Shown: positions 12,301-23,959 of the stretch, one piece after another
Layout: every line of letters starts with the position of its first letter
How positions within the stretch are numbered: position 1 is the stretch's first letter
Assembly (NCBI GenBank): GCA_016858145.1
Contig: JAEHOE010000113.1
Coordinates: 372,001 to 436,000 of the forward strand
Reading direction: 5' to 3'
DNA length: 64,000 bases
Origin: Edaphochlamys debaryana
Lineage: Eukaryota > Chlorophyta > Chlorophyceae > Chlamydomonadales
Position numbers and translations under genes: made by a program
Notes under the pieces: model-generated
The model's database searches: none
What the model was told of the DNA's origin: nothing
Seen by the model: the letters and a program-made list of their open reading frames with translations, nothing else

Positions 12301-13967
12301 CCCGCCTGTTTCACCCTCCGTCCCGCCCCCGCAGCCTACCCGCCCCCCCACGGCGGCACGGCCAGCGGCTACCCCCCGGGGGGGTACCCCCCTCCGGCGC
12401 ACGGCGCCCCGCCACCCCACGGCTACCCCCCTGCCGCGCAAAGCTACTCCCACCCGCCGCACGGCGCCCCGCCCGCCGGCTACCCAGGTGCGCACCTCCC
12501 GCGCGTGCCCCCCTTCACGCGCCGCCTCTTCGCGTTTCAGGGGTTCGGCCGCTCCCCGCAGCCTCGTCGGGGCCTTGGTGCATGGGATGGCTGACGTGCG
12601 TGGGCATGGGTGATGACTGATGGGCCGTCAGCCACATGATTAGGACCGCCTTCACCGGGAAATCCGGTCATTGGGTCACACGACCGCGCCCGGAGACGGG
12701 CGTGGTCCCTGCGAGCCCCCCTGCGGCTTTGCTTGGGTCCTGCGGGGCAGGGGTGCTGTACGTGAGGGTGACATGGCCCGCTCCCCTCCCAAGCTGCCTC
12801 ACGCCGCTCCTGGTGCTCAATGGCCCCACACCGCAGGCGGCCCACCCGGCTACGGCGCACCCGCACCCTACGGAGGTGAGTGGGTGGGACATCCTAGGGT
12901 CGGCTACAGTGGGGAATGGTGGGGGATCTTGGTGTTGGGCCCGACGGTGGCTACTGGCGGTGGCAACTTGCATCACGCCCGGCCCGCCGAACCCTTGCTT
13001 TGTTGTCCCACCGCCCGTCCTCCCGTCCTACCCCCGCCCCTGCGGCCCCTCTCCCTCTGCCCCGCAGCCCACGCCCCGCCCCCCGCGTACGGCGCGACTG
13101 TCGTAGTCACGGGCATGCCAGGACTGCAGGCCGCAGCGTACGGCCTGATGGGAATGGCGGGCGGTTACGGTTACGGCCACGGCAAGAAGCACAAGTACAA
13201 GGTGCGTGTGCTGTTGGCGGCTGGTTCAGGGGCGGGTGTGAACGGCTGCTCGTATGAGCCGGGGAAACGTAGGCGCGGCGAGTACCCGGCCGGTTCAAGG
13301 GCGTGTGTGTGTGTGTGCGCGCGCGTTATGTATTAGTGCAGTTGTGAGCAGATACGCCGCGGGGAAGAAGCACCAAGCAAACCCTAAACCCCGAAGCGGG
13401 GCCCCGGTGTGTGAAGGGCTGCTCGCATGAGCCTGGGAGTCGCAGGCGCGGTGATTAGCCGGCCGGCCTTAGATACGGAACCGAAGCCCGGGGAAACCGA
13501 AGCCCGACCCATGTGTGTGTGCGTGTGGAGGCGTCGGGCCCCGGGGCTGGTGGAGCAGGGGCAAGAGCGGGGTGCCGAACCCGCCCGCGCCGGACTCGCC
13601 GCCGCCGCTTGCCGAACACGCGATTCGCTCACGCCTCACCCTTCCTAACCAACCCCTGCCCGTCCCCCCCCCTCCCCCCCTCTCTCAACCCTCCGCCCCC
13701 GCCAGGGCTACAAGCACAAGAAGAAGGTGGGGAGGGGGACGAGAAATTTGGGAGGGGTGGGATAGGCCGCCCCACACCAGAGGCGGACGGATGCCGTGCC
13801 CAGCCTCCCTGCGTCGGGTGCTCCTCTGCCCTCTCCGCACCCCGTGTCGCACAGGCGGCCCCGACCACCAGTCACCAGCCTCTTCCCTGCACGCCCTCAC
13901 TGCGCCTCTCCTCCCCCCTCGATCCCCTTCCCTCCCCCCTCAGAAGAAGGGCTTCTTCAAGTGGTAG
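9391..13967 (+). CDS. C2-domain protein with GYP-rich tail (SRC2-like)
   Basis: I assemble 15 exons: 9391-9438, 9527-9546, 9676-9688, 9925-9999, 10375-10404, 10673-10762, 10981-11067, 11274-11502, 11797-11838, 12137-12175, 12335-12487, 12837-12875, 13068-13201, 13706-13726, 13944-13967, about 347 residues. Residues 1-122 are one C2 domain: TLALTIEFAK, DLKDKDWFGKQDPYVVLKCG, NPVWNETFHMNI, then ELTIKDSDVGRDDIIGTAVV. Acidic residues at both calcium loops (KDKD...QDPY, KDSDVGRDD) suggest Ca2+-dependent membrane binding. The tail is GYPPQPQP repeats, then a glycine-rich stretch and a basic end (KKHKYK, GYKHKKK, KKGFFKW). The architecture resembles plant SRC2-type proteins. Exons 2 and 3 are 20 and 13 nt; intron 1 uses a GC donor (AAG|GCAAGG), needed to keep the first C2 strand intact. 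Function is inferred from the domain only. Confidence 0.92.
10436..10578 (+). repeat. six-copy 22-26-bp minisatellite in intron 5 of the C2 gene
   Basis: Six imperfect copies of tgtccgttgggtggtt followed by a G-run. They lie wholly within the intron between 10404 and 10673. Confidence 0.85.
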
Positions 13968-14778
13968 CGGCCCCAAGGGTCCATGCCACGGCCGCCCCCA
14001 GGGCGGAGCCCTGGACAGCGCCGCTCAGCCACCGGGGATGGCGCTCATGTCGCGCGCGCCAGGGGTGGGGCGCTGGCGGTGCAGGCGTCTGGCAGCGGCT
14101 TCGTGGTTGGGGGCTGCAGCCGTGGGCCGAGGCTAGTCACGTGCGTCATTGGGGAGGCTCGGTGGGTTGGGGAGGTGCGGCCCGTCAGGGGGCCTCGTGG
14201 AGCCCCGGTTGGGGCGGCTGGGCGGTGGGAGGCTGCCTGGTCTGGCGGGGCTGCGGGTCACCCCTGGGTCGAGCCCCGCTTGCTGGCCTGGGGGTCTTGA
14301 GGGCCGGCACAAGGGGGCATCGTGGGGCCCCTGGTTGAGGGAGAGGCTGCGTGCGGCTGGGTGGAGAGGCGTAGAGGGCTCTTGGCAGGGTTGTGTGGTT
14401 AACCCCTGGAGATAGGCGTCGAGCCGCTGGGGTGCTGATATGTGGGACCCCCAGCAGGGCCGGGGCCATGCCGGGAGGCGAAGCCCACTGCAGGGCGGCC
14501 GGTTGGGTTGGGTGGGCCCAAGCCAAAGGGCTGCAAGGACGAAGATATGCGCGAGGCTCGGCTTGGGTGGGTCCAAGCCAAAGGGCTGCAAGGAGATGAG
14601 CGAGGCTCGGCGGTGCACATGGGCTGGCTTTGTGTCGTGATTGGATTGCGGGGGCGCTGTACATACGTGGGGGCCCCTCATGGGTTTGCGTTGAAGCCTT
14701 TTTGGTGTTGGATGCCGTTATGCCGGTTACGGCTGAAGGCTTCGGTTCGGGGGTGGGTGCCGGGAACGGCTGTCTCTG
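13968..14778 (+). other. long 3' UTR of the C2 gene
   Basis: No convincing coding sequence lies between the TAG at 13965-13967 and the first TGTAA at 14779. The UTR contains a roughly 56-bp direct duplication (about 14503-14608, with ccaagccaaagggctgcaag in each copy). Confidence 0.55.
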
Positions 14779-14783
14779 TGTAA
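14779..14783 (+). terminator. TGTAA poly(A) signal of the C2 gene
   Basis: First TGTAA after the stop codon, about 810 bases downstream. The next gene is convergent and ends nearby. Confidence 0.6.
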
Positions 14784-15128
14784 TGCTCCGGCAGCTGCGT
14801 TAGTTCCGTTCCTTCAGTCATGTCCATTTCAGAACCAACGCACCAACCCGCATTGCTTTTCCGAAATTCCCTGACGTTCTTGGCTGGCTTCTCCGCCTGC
14901 GCGGCCCTCCGCCCCGAGCGCACCGCAGGCCCCGACTGGCACACACGGCAACAAAGGCCAGAACGTTAGCAGGCGCTAGGGCAATAGCAGCCACCCGCTA
15001 TGAACAAATGAATGCTTGCTATGCCCGACGGAGGGGCCGGAGGGAGGAGAGCCCCACGCGAGTCACACACCCAGGCCCCAGCGACACCAAGACCCACGTG
15101 GGGACCAAGACAGCAGGCCCTTGCATGA

Positions 15129-15149
15129 TTACACACCCGCATGATTACA
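15129..15149 (-). terminator. two TGTAA poly(A) signals of the cysteine-rich gene
   Basis: TTACA on the + strand (TGTAA on -) occurs at 15129-15133 and 15145-15149, inside a short repeat catgattaca(c)gcccg. They lie about 475-490 bases past the stop at 15623. 14784-15128 between the convergent signals shows nothing I can identify. Confidence 0.55.
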
Positions 15150-15622
15150 CGCCCGCATGACTACGGTACACGCCCGCATGACTACACGCCCGCATGGACA
15201 CGCACTCCAAAACAGGAACGGGAGGTGGGAGACCGTCTCAGAGCGGGAGCGTGACGCTCGGCCCCAGCACACGACACATGCATGAGAAAGTGGCTGGATC
15301 TTCCCGCCAAGTCCTTGTTGCCTCCACGAATCAAGGGACAGGTGACTGGCGCCATGCTGGCAGCCCTTACCCCAGACAGCCTGGGTGACTCGGGACGCTC
15401 TGTGGATCCACAGTGGCCCCCGCGTGGATCCAAGTGGCCCCCGCGTGGATCCACAGTGGCCCCCGCGTGGTCCCTGGCGCCATTCGCCACGAGCGAGTGC
15501 CGACCAGGCCGCTGGGCTCGCCCGGTCCGTCGGTCCCCAGCAACCCACAGGGGCATTCCACAGTAGTGATGAAGGGGAAGCGGAGGAAGCTATCATTGCA
15601 CAGGCCGCTGCAAGTCTGTTGC

Positions 15623-18600
15623 TCAGGCGCCGTAGGCCCGGGGCTCGCCGCCGCCATAGGAGGGAGGGGCGCCACCGCCGTAGTAGGGTGGGGGGCCACC
15701 GCCGTAGTAGGCGGGGGGCGGGCTGCCTGCTCCGCGGAAAGAGGACGGCAGGCGGCAAGAAGGGGGCCGGGGGGTTGGGATTTTGGACGGGGCGGGTGCT
15801 TCCGGGGGTGGCCCAACGAGGGACCAGGAATGTATGATCCAAAGCCGTCAACACACAATGCGCATTAGGGCGCAGGCATGCAGGATCCAGGATATCCAAA
15901 GCCGTCAACAGACAATTACGCCCAGCATGCATGAGGCATGCATGCATTGGGGGCACATGCCATACATGCCAGATCGGCAGGCGCCTAGGGGGCGCCGTAC
16001 GCGCGCGCCTCACCCGGTGCGCCGTACACCGGAGGCGGGGCGTTTCCGTAGCCTGGGCCGTAGCCATAGGTGGGAGGGCTGGAGGAGCCTGCAATTGGGG
16101 GAGGGTGCGGAGGTAGGGGGGGGGGGTTGAACGCAGGGGAATGTAAACTAGAGAAGTGGGGGCACACCTTCTACCCAACCGCCCCTCCTCACGCACACCC
16201 CTCCACCCATGGCACCCATCCCCGCACCCTCCGCCCGGCGCCCGCTCCTCACGGGCCTCATCCCGTTGTTGTAATCAACCCGACGTAACCCTGCATCTAG
16301 CGTCTTTCTATCCAGCTAGCCTCTATCTCCCCACCCAGCCAATCCATCAGTATCTCACCCCAGACGGGCGGGCAGATGGAGTCGGGCATGCCATCGCCCT
16401 CGTAGCCCTCCTGCCAGGCGCAGCCGGTGCTGGTCAGCCGCACCCAGCGGTGGCCCGTGACGTCATCGCATACATTGTCTAGCAGGCCTGGGGGGCGGTC
16501 AGGGGTGGATGGGGGGTCAGTGGCAGGGGGAGGACGGGCGGGTGGCGTGCGTTGCGGGAGCGAGATGGGTACGGTATCCGCCGCCAGAGACATCCCAACC
16601 AACCCGGCTCCCCACCCACCATCGCCGTCGCAGTCTGTTTGCTCGTGATACGTTGAGCCCGCGTGGCCGCACCAGTTGTCAATGTGGTAGCAGTCCCTGG
16701 TGGACACGTCTGCAGCGGCGGCGGCGCGCAGGTGGGTGGTGCGGAGGTGCAGGGGCGTGCAGGGGGGTGGTTTGCGGACCGAGGCAGCGAGGGAGACAGA
16801 GGCGGGTTCGGGGTTCAGGCGGGGGCAGCCGATGGCCCCAAGGAACGCACCCAACCCATCAGTCACCCCTTTCCTCCCCCCGCCCCGGCTACAGCCAGCC
16901 CCGCTCACTCCAAGCCGCGGGGCAGAGCGAGGGCGGCAGGTGGTCTCCGTACGCCTCCAGGCACCCCCGAGAGCTCAGGCGCACGTAGCGCATTCCCTTG
17001 GGGCCGTCGCACACATCGTCGATCAGGCCTAAAGCGTTGGGTTGGGGGCAAGGCCGAGGGGCACGTGTCATTGACGGCTTGAGCCTGCTTGGGAACTCCG
17101 CGGGCGGGGCTCAAATTGCGTGAAGGACCCCGACGGGCTTAACCCGTTGGGAAGGAGGTCAAGGAGGTCCGAGAGGGCTTGCCGTTGTGCGTGTTCTAAG
17201 AGAAGGAGGCAGGTTATGAGGTCTGCCGGTGTCAGCCAAGGGAGCAGAGGACCCCGGGGGGAAGGGGGAGGAGTGTGACGGGGAGGTCGCATGAAGGTCA
17301 AAGCTCGAAACTCGCAAGACCGCCAGGCCCAGACCCAGGCCCAGACCCGGCCCAGGCCCAGGCCCGTCCCAGGCCCATCCCAGGCCCATCCCAGGCCCAC
17401 CGTCATCATCGCAGTCGATGCCCTCCCTGTACACGTCGCCCTCCTGCCTGCAGAAGTCGCCGGGGCGGACGCAGTCGATGGTGGAAGTGTCTGCGCGTGC
17501 GGATGCACAAGGGGGGGCGCGGGGTTGCACAAGGGAGGGCGCGGGGTTGCGTCGGGCGGTAGCGGGGCAGCAGGCCGGGTTCAGAGGCGCCCCCGTGTGC
17601 ATACATGCGCTTTCCAGGACAGGGGCGTTCACCGAGGCTGCAGAGGGCAGGCCAGGAGCTCTGGAGGCTCCGCACATACAGGGTAGTGGCTCTGCCGTGC
17701 GTGGTGATGGCTCTGCGTGCAGCCGCCGGCTCCTCCTGCTCAGACCTCAGCTAGCCCCACGCTTCACGCTCACTGCGGCCCCGCATTACTCACGGTCTCC
17801 TCAGCCCCCCAAGGCCCCCCTCACTGAATGCGGTGGGGCAGACGGAGTTGGGCAGCCCGTAGCCCTCCTCCCAGGCGCAGCCGGTGCTAGAGCGGCGCAC
17901 CCAGCGGTGGCCCGTGGAGTCCTGGCACACATTGTCCAGCAGGCCTGGGGGGCGGAGCGGGGTGAGGTGGGGTGGGAGGTGGGGTGGGATAGGGTGGGAA
18001 CGGGAGAAATTAATTGTGCCAGGAGGGGTCCGGTAGGGTGTGTGTGGACCGGTATCTGGACCGGTGCTTAAACCGCTGTACGAACCACCTGGGGAATACA
18101 CGCACCCGAGCGGGTTCCCATCGGCACACAAACTCCTGCGCCCTTCGTCCACGCCCCGGCCCCCACCCACCATCGTTGTCGCAGTCCGTGTTGGCAAAGT
18201 AGTGTGCGCCCTGGTGGGTGCACCAGCCGTCGGGCCGGTAGCAGCCTGCAGCCGGGCAGGGCGGGGTGGAGCAAGATAGGGCGCGTTCGGGGGGAAGTAA
18301 GGGGAGGGAGGGGATCCGGGCGCCGCACGCAGCTGCAGAGCTGCCAATTGCAGGGGTGGACGGCCTGCTGGATACGGGGAGGGGCAGGGAGGTGCACGCA
18401 GGGTCAGGAACGATGGATTGGACCTGATAGGGGGGGCTAGGATCAGAGATTGGGTGTTGCCTAGCCTGCAAGCAAGATCAGTGATGTGGGCTGACCGAAT
18501 CCGGAGCTGGGTCCCCAACCCGCTCACCGAATGGGCCGTAGTACTGGGGAGGGGCGTCCGCATCGGGTGCATCCGGGGGCAGGGGCGGCGAGGGGGGCAG

Positions 18601-20608
18601 CCGCGGCCCGTTGCACTTCCGACCTGGGTCCGGTGGGGCAGGCGAGGGAGTTGAGCTGCGGGTAATGTACGACTTAGCTGGGCAGCATCTGGCGGCAGAA
18701 GGCTGCCAGCGCGCAGCAGGGCGTACGGCAGATGCGGACGGGTGATGCGTCACTCGCGCGGCCCAGGCCCACGCGGGCCCAACGCACGCACCGCGGCACG
18801 TGATGGCGACGGGGATGAAGGCCCCGGTGAGGCCCAACTGCTTGGCGGCGGCGGAGCAGTTGGTCGCCGGCTCTGGCAGGATCGCGAACTGGGTGTCCGG
18901 ACAAAGGGGTGAGGTCACATGCATGTCTCACATCAGTCACATGAGCCTACTTCCGCACGGCCCACAGTCCATCAAGATTTTGACGCACTAGATACAGCGC
19001 CCGCACCACGCCTGCACTTACCTGGCTCCTGCAGTCGGCCAGGGTCTGGAGCTGCTCGGTCGGCTCGGTGCAGTCCGTGGAGGCGACGCCCTTGATCACC
19101 GCCTGCCAGCGGGCCGGGCCGGGGGGGTTCGACGGGGGAGGGGGGGTTCAAAGGGTGTCAAGCGACGAAGAGGGCGAAGGGACCTGAGGTCAAGGGAGGC
19201 GGCGTGATTGAAAGCCCCCTGGAGACCCCCTTGGGCCGCCTGCATGGGTGCCGGGGAAGTAAGGGCGGGGAAGAGTTCGAAGGGCTCAAGCAACGAAGAG
19301 GGCCGGGGTCGGGGGGTCGGGGATGAAGAAACCCTGCAGGAAGCCGGGGGCGACGCGGAGGCAAGCAATAAAGCATTGCACAAGCAGGCAGGGAGGCACG
19401 TTCAGGTCGAGGGACAGGCATACCGAGCCGTACTGCACCGTTGAATGCCGTACATACCTTGACGAGCATGGAGTTGGCGATCTGCCAAAGCGCCCAGGGG
19501 TAGCGCCGGGAGGCGGGGTGCACCAGCGCCGCGGCCCGGTAGTCGTAGTCCATCTGTACGGCATGTCGTACGGCAGAAGCCGAGAGCATTGTTGGGGGTG
19601 GGTGGCGAGGTGGGGTGGGATTCGGTCCTCCGCCTGACCCCCACACGTGCGTCCGAAGCCCCTTACTCTTACAGCCCCCAACCCCACTCCCCAACCCCCA
19701 CATCGGTCTCACGTCCTGGCACGCGAGCTGCGCGACTTGCGAGGGGATCTCGTCTCCGTCGGGTGGGGTTCCCAGGTCCTGGAACGCGGCCCGGGCGATG
19801 CACACAGCGGCGTCCTCCTCCGTGTCGCCGCCCCACACCTGCATGCGGCACGCACGCACGCGCGCGGTGGGTGAAGCGGCAGCAGGAGGTCGTTGAAAGT
19901 ACAGCACTGTTTTGCGCTGTAAGGCTGATGGGGATTCGTGGAAGGTTACGTGGCCATGATGCGGCCACACGCACGCGGCGACCGCACACTACGTGCCAGT
20001 TGTACCCGTGTGCACAAACCATTGAGCCCTGGTGGAGAAGGGAAATCTGAGGGTGCACCGCCGGGGCCCCGTCCCGGCGCAGGGGCGGGCTGGCACCCGT
20101 GTACACCCTCGCTCTCGCGCTATCTATCTATCCTGGGCGTAGCATGCTCACCCGGAGGATCCCCGTCGTCATGGAGTCGCCGAGCCACAAGATGCCGATC
20201 GGCAGAACGGGCTCCGGCTCTACGGGCGGCGGGGCGGGGGACCCGGCCGAGGGCGAGGGCGAGGCGCGGCGGGGCGAAGCGGGCGGCCGGAGCGGGGGCG
20301 TGCCCGGGCTTGGCTCGTCCGGGGGGTGCATAAACTCGGGGGGCGGGCCCTCAGGCACCTCGGGCGGCGGGCCTTGGGCCTGAGTTAGAAGGTCAAGAGG
20401 GCGATCGCGCGGGAGGATGTATGCTTGCGGGCAGCGTCGCGCAGCCGGCAATCAAGGTAAGGACGACGGCAATGCTGCCCGACAACGCCGGGGGCTGAGA
20501 AGCCGGGCCTATGAACGAGCGGAGTCTCACCGTTGACACGCCAAGAAGACATGCGCACAGCAGAGCGGCGACCTTGAGGCGCGCTGCGCTCCCGCGATGC
20601 GCCCGCAT
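15623..20608 (-). CDS. secreted cysteine-rich protein with three DxDxDGxxD modules
   Basis: I assemble 15 exons: 20608-20531, 20379-20152, 19838-19713, 19553-19458, 19102-19022, 18888-18792, 18623-18528, 18245-18171, 17944-17825, 17490-17401, 17028-16909, 16709-16620, 16487-16359, 16088-16014, 15726-15623, about 534 residues. Exon 1 alone encodes a signal peptide (KVAALLCACLLGVST). A Pro-rich stretch follows, then a roughly 140-residue region I do not recognise (ILWLGDSMTTGIL, EEDAAVCIARAAF, YPWALWQIANSML). Next come three cysteine-rich modules, each from two exons: the first carries C-x4-5-[WF]C and ends DCDxDG, the second starts LLDNVC and carries HRWVR, GCAW and CP. The joined loop reads DCDNDGLLDNVC. 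The C-terminus is Tyr/Gly/Pro-rich (PPPAYYGGGPPPYYGGG). An extracellular, calcium-binding matrix role is likely by inference. I know no name for this module. Confidence 0.85.
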
Positions 20609-23600
20609 GGTGCACAAACTCCTTCCGTAACACGTAAGCCCAGGACCTATGTAGCTGATACTATGATATGATGCGGGGCTGAGATGTGTCGTTAAATAGT
20701 GGCGACAGGCGGAGGCGACTCGCCGTACTATATCACACAATTGTTGCCTGCCTTGCACGCGTGTTGAAGGCAGGATGAGCCCTTGCTTGAGCTATGTGCA
20801 ATGTCTTAACGAGCGAGGCAGGGATCCGGGAGCTGGAAGCGGGCGGCTTGGTCCGGCTGGCCGCGACAGAACAGAAGTCCTTACTAGCTACGTGTAGGTA
20901 TAATGCCAACCTCAGTCTTCAACTCTCACATAAGACGGGCTCCGGTTTTCGCGACGGCGGACAGCTGGTCGGTCTACACTCACCCCAGGGCCGTCTCCCC
21001 GGTCGCCCCGGTGCTTCTGAGTTCCCCCGCCGTCCCCAGGATTGCGCATCGCAAGTCATGTGTAAAGCACGGTCATAGCATCGCCCGTTCAGTGCCGAGC
21101 TGACGGTCAATGCGCGAGTCGGGGTCCATGGCATGGTCGTCAAAGGCTCCCGGCCAACTTTGGGCAACCGAGCATGGCGTGCGGCGCTGCGCCGAGGGAC
21201 AGCGCACGCAGATAGGAGCCCATATATAGACACAATAACAGCTCCAAACTGGATTAAGGGAAGGCCTCGTACGACAGTGTCGCACACTGTACGGGTCGGC
21301 CGGTCGTTGTTTGGGGGGGTCCAGGGGGTTCCAGGGCTGGGGGCATGGTGTCCGCAGGGGTGTCCGTCCGGTCCGTCGGTGTCATTCCCAGCGTGCTCGT
21401 GCATAGCTGCCCCGACCCCGGACGGTGCGCAGGCAGGGCATCGGTGCGGTTGATCGCGCCAAGAACAATGATTTGTTCTCCAGCCCTGCCCCGCCGGCCC
21501 ACACGAGCGCAACGTGCCAGGACCCCCGTTACCCCCCCCCCCCCTCCGCCCGCCCCCACCCCCCCTCCGCCGGTCCCCCGCCCAGCATGCCGTATTGATA
21601 CGGCAGCGAGAGGCCGTATCCGTATTAATACGTATCCGTATCAGTACGGGGACTACTACGTATCGGCAACCCTGACCTCGGCTAGCCACCGTTCCTGTGT
21701 GTGTTGGCGTCCCTCCACAGGCTGCTGTCGAGGAAGCAAGGGGGCTTCCGTCCAGGCGCACACCACGCAGGGCACGGCATCCTCAAATTTGTACTCGCAC
21801 GCACGCACCCCGACAGCCATCCGCGCAAGGCAGAGCGAGATAGGCATGCGTGATGCAGAGGGCCGTATGCCAACTTGGCTTGAAGCAGGGGGGCCATCCC
21901 TTCCAGGCCTAAGGTGTCCTCGCCCCCCCAACATGTCCCTCCCCGCCGCCCCCGCAGCGTGCCACATGCGCGCGGTGACGCGTGAATAAGAGAGCAGTGC
22001 ACCTCGCGGACCTTGCATATACTCCAACCGGCCAGCTCCAGCCATCCGTCTCCTCCTCCTCATCTCTCGTCTGAACACAATCAGCGCTGACCCGCATTTC
22101 GCGACCTGACCCATTAATTGGCACCTTGACAGTATGAAGACTGGTTATTGATCAATTATTGTTAAGTTGTGGTTACTAGCAGCCACGCATTGGGCGCCTC
22201 GGGACGTGCCGCTGCAATAATCAAGCAAGCCACACAGCTGGAAAATCAAGCAGGGAGCAGGGAGTCGAAACCCACACAATGAATTGCTTGCTGACCGCAT
22301 TTCAACGTAGTGAGGAGCTCCTCGAGGTACAACATCCGTCTTGTGCGCAAGAAAGCAAAATGTGACAGACATTCCGCTACTTAACAAGGCAGGCAGACGT
22401 GTGACAAGCTTGTCAGTTGTCAGTCCATAGGCGACAGCCTTGAAACAGCAGTTATAAGCCATGACAACCTGCTGGGCCTGCTAGGCCTAGGAACCTAACC
22501 TGCCGCATGCCGTACATGACCATACACACAGAGCCAGATGACACACGTCAAGCATGGATCCTTGCGCATGCACACCCGCCCTATATAAAACCATGGCCAC
22601 CCATGGCGACAGACCATGGGTACCCATGTCCCAGGAGGCAGGGCAAACGGGCTAAGCACCCCCATTATGAAGCTTGCTTGGGGTCGTCAGGGCCCTTCCC
22701 GGCGGTGCTCCCGGGAATCAACGGGTGACTTAGTGCTAAACAACGAGGCCGCAATCACGAACAGTGCTCCTTGTCCGAAAGCATTGATCACGGAAAGAGC
22801 TACTGCGAGTGTCCTCTCTGTCCGACAGCGCGTAGATAGCGGGTCTAGCTATCTGCGCCCACGCACATCTTGTGCGCACGCACATCTCCATATAATAGAC
22901 TCTGCGGACGAACGCCACATAAGACGAGGCAGCAAGCACGTGGGCACCGGCTACGTGTTCACTTGCTTGCCGCCCCTTACTTGTCCCCTAGCAAAGGGCA
23001 AACCAGTACCCGTGTAATACCTCCTTGTTCGGCGCATTCAAACTGCTTCTCCGTCCCTGACTCTGAGCAACCACAACGAGGCTCAGGCGCTGCAGGACAG
23101 ACGTCTCATTCACGCGATACCGCAGGCACATGACAGTTCTCTGCCGCACCCCTGCCGCACGCTGTGTGCCTCTAAACAAGAGCCTCATCTGACAGTGACT
23201 TTGGCAGAAAACCAGAAAACCAGTACCGGTGGCTAGCGTTTGTCCTGCCCCAAACATCCCTGGAATTTCCCAACCCCATCCTGTTGGGCTGTCAATGAGC
23301 AGGCGGAAGGCACGGGGCACAACTCAAGAACAAAGGTCACCAAATACCCGAAAATGCGGGTTGGTGGACCACATGCGCATTAGCTCACTTGCCTTATCAG
23401 CGTTTCATTCGTCTTTCGTTACCCCTACCATTGTCATTGCTCGGTGCAATTCCACAATGACAACAACAACAACCATCTTTGCTTGCTTACGCTGTCGTCC
23501 ACAACCACAGCTTGAGCCATCGATCCATCACTTCACTGACATAGTCATACAAACCGGGGCGCTTAATGCTGCACCCGGCGGGCCTTCCATACTTTGCTTT

Positions 23601-23959
23601 AAAGCTTGCAGCATGCCCCTGACCCGCCCCTGCTGCATGCACCACACGGGGTAACCGAAGGTACCTAAGCCACATGGGGGGCTGGCCCCGGATCTTCCAT
23701 CCCCATCCCCACCCAACCCAACCCTGAGCCACACCTCGTGCTTTCGCCTAGCCCGTTCCTAGTATTATTCTATTGCAAACTGACTTGACCATCCCGGGCT
23801 TGCTTAGCACGAGCCAGGCACGCATGCACGCACAAGCATCGGCTGACAACCTAATCAGCACCTAATCAGCTAGATTGCCATTCGTGTCCAACACTTTATT
23901 GCAGAAGGTTCCGTCCAGAGCCCGCACGCCCCGCCGCGTCGGCCGCAGGCTGCCCCCCG
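20609..23959. other. 3.35-kb gene-poor spacer
   Basis: This lies upstream of the cysteine-rich gene and downstream of the kinase. It is less GC-rich than its surroundings. Open frames are short and lack family motifs or consistent splice signals. It contains a run of C at 21535-21545, a cluster of GTAC/CGTATC palindromic words at 21590-21660, and a TATA-like ctatataaaa at 22581-22590 followed by several ATGs but no credible product. An AATAAA (- strand) near 23894 could belong to the kinase 3' end; I see no TGTAA there. Confidence 0.5.

Noticed and set aside
22582..23017. Gene behind the TATA-like ctatataaaa with a 133-codon frame on +
   Set aside because: The product has no recognisable motif, no splice pattern and no TGTAA. 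It could equally be chance in a low-GC spacer.
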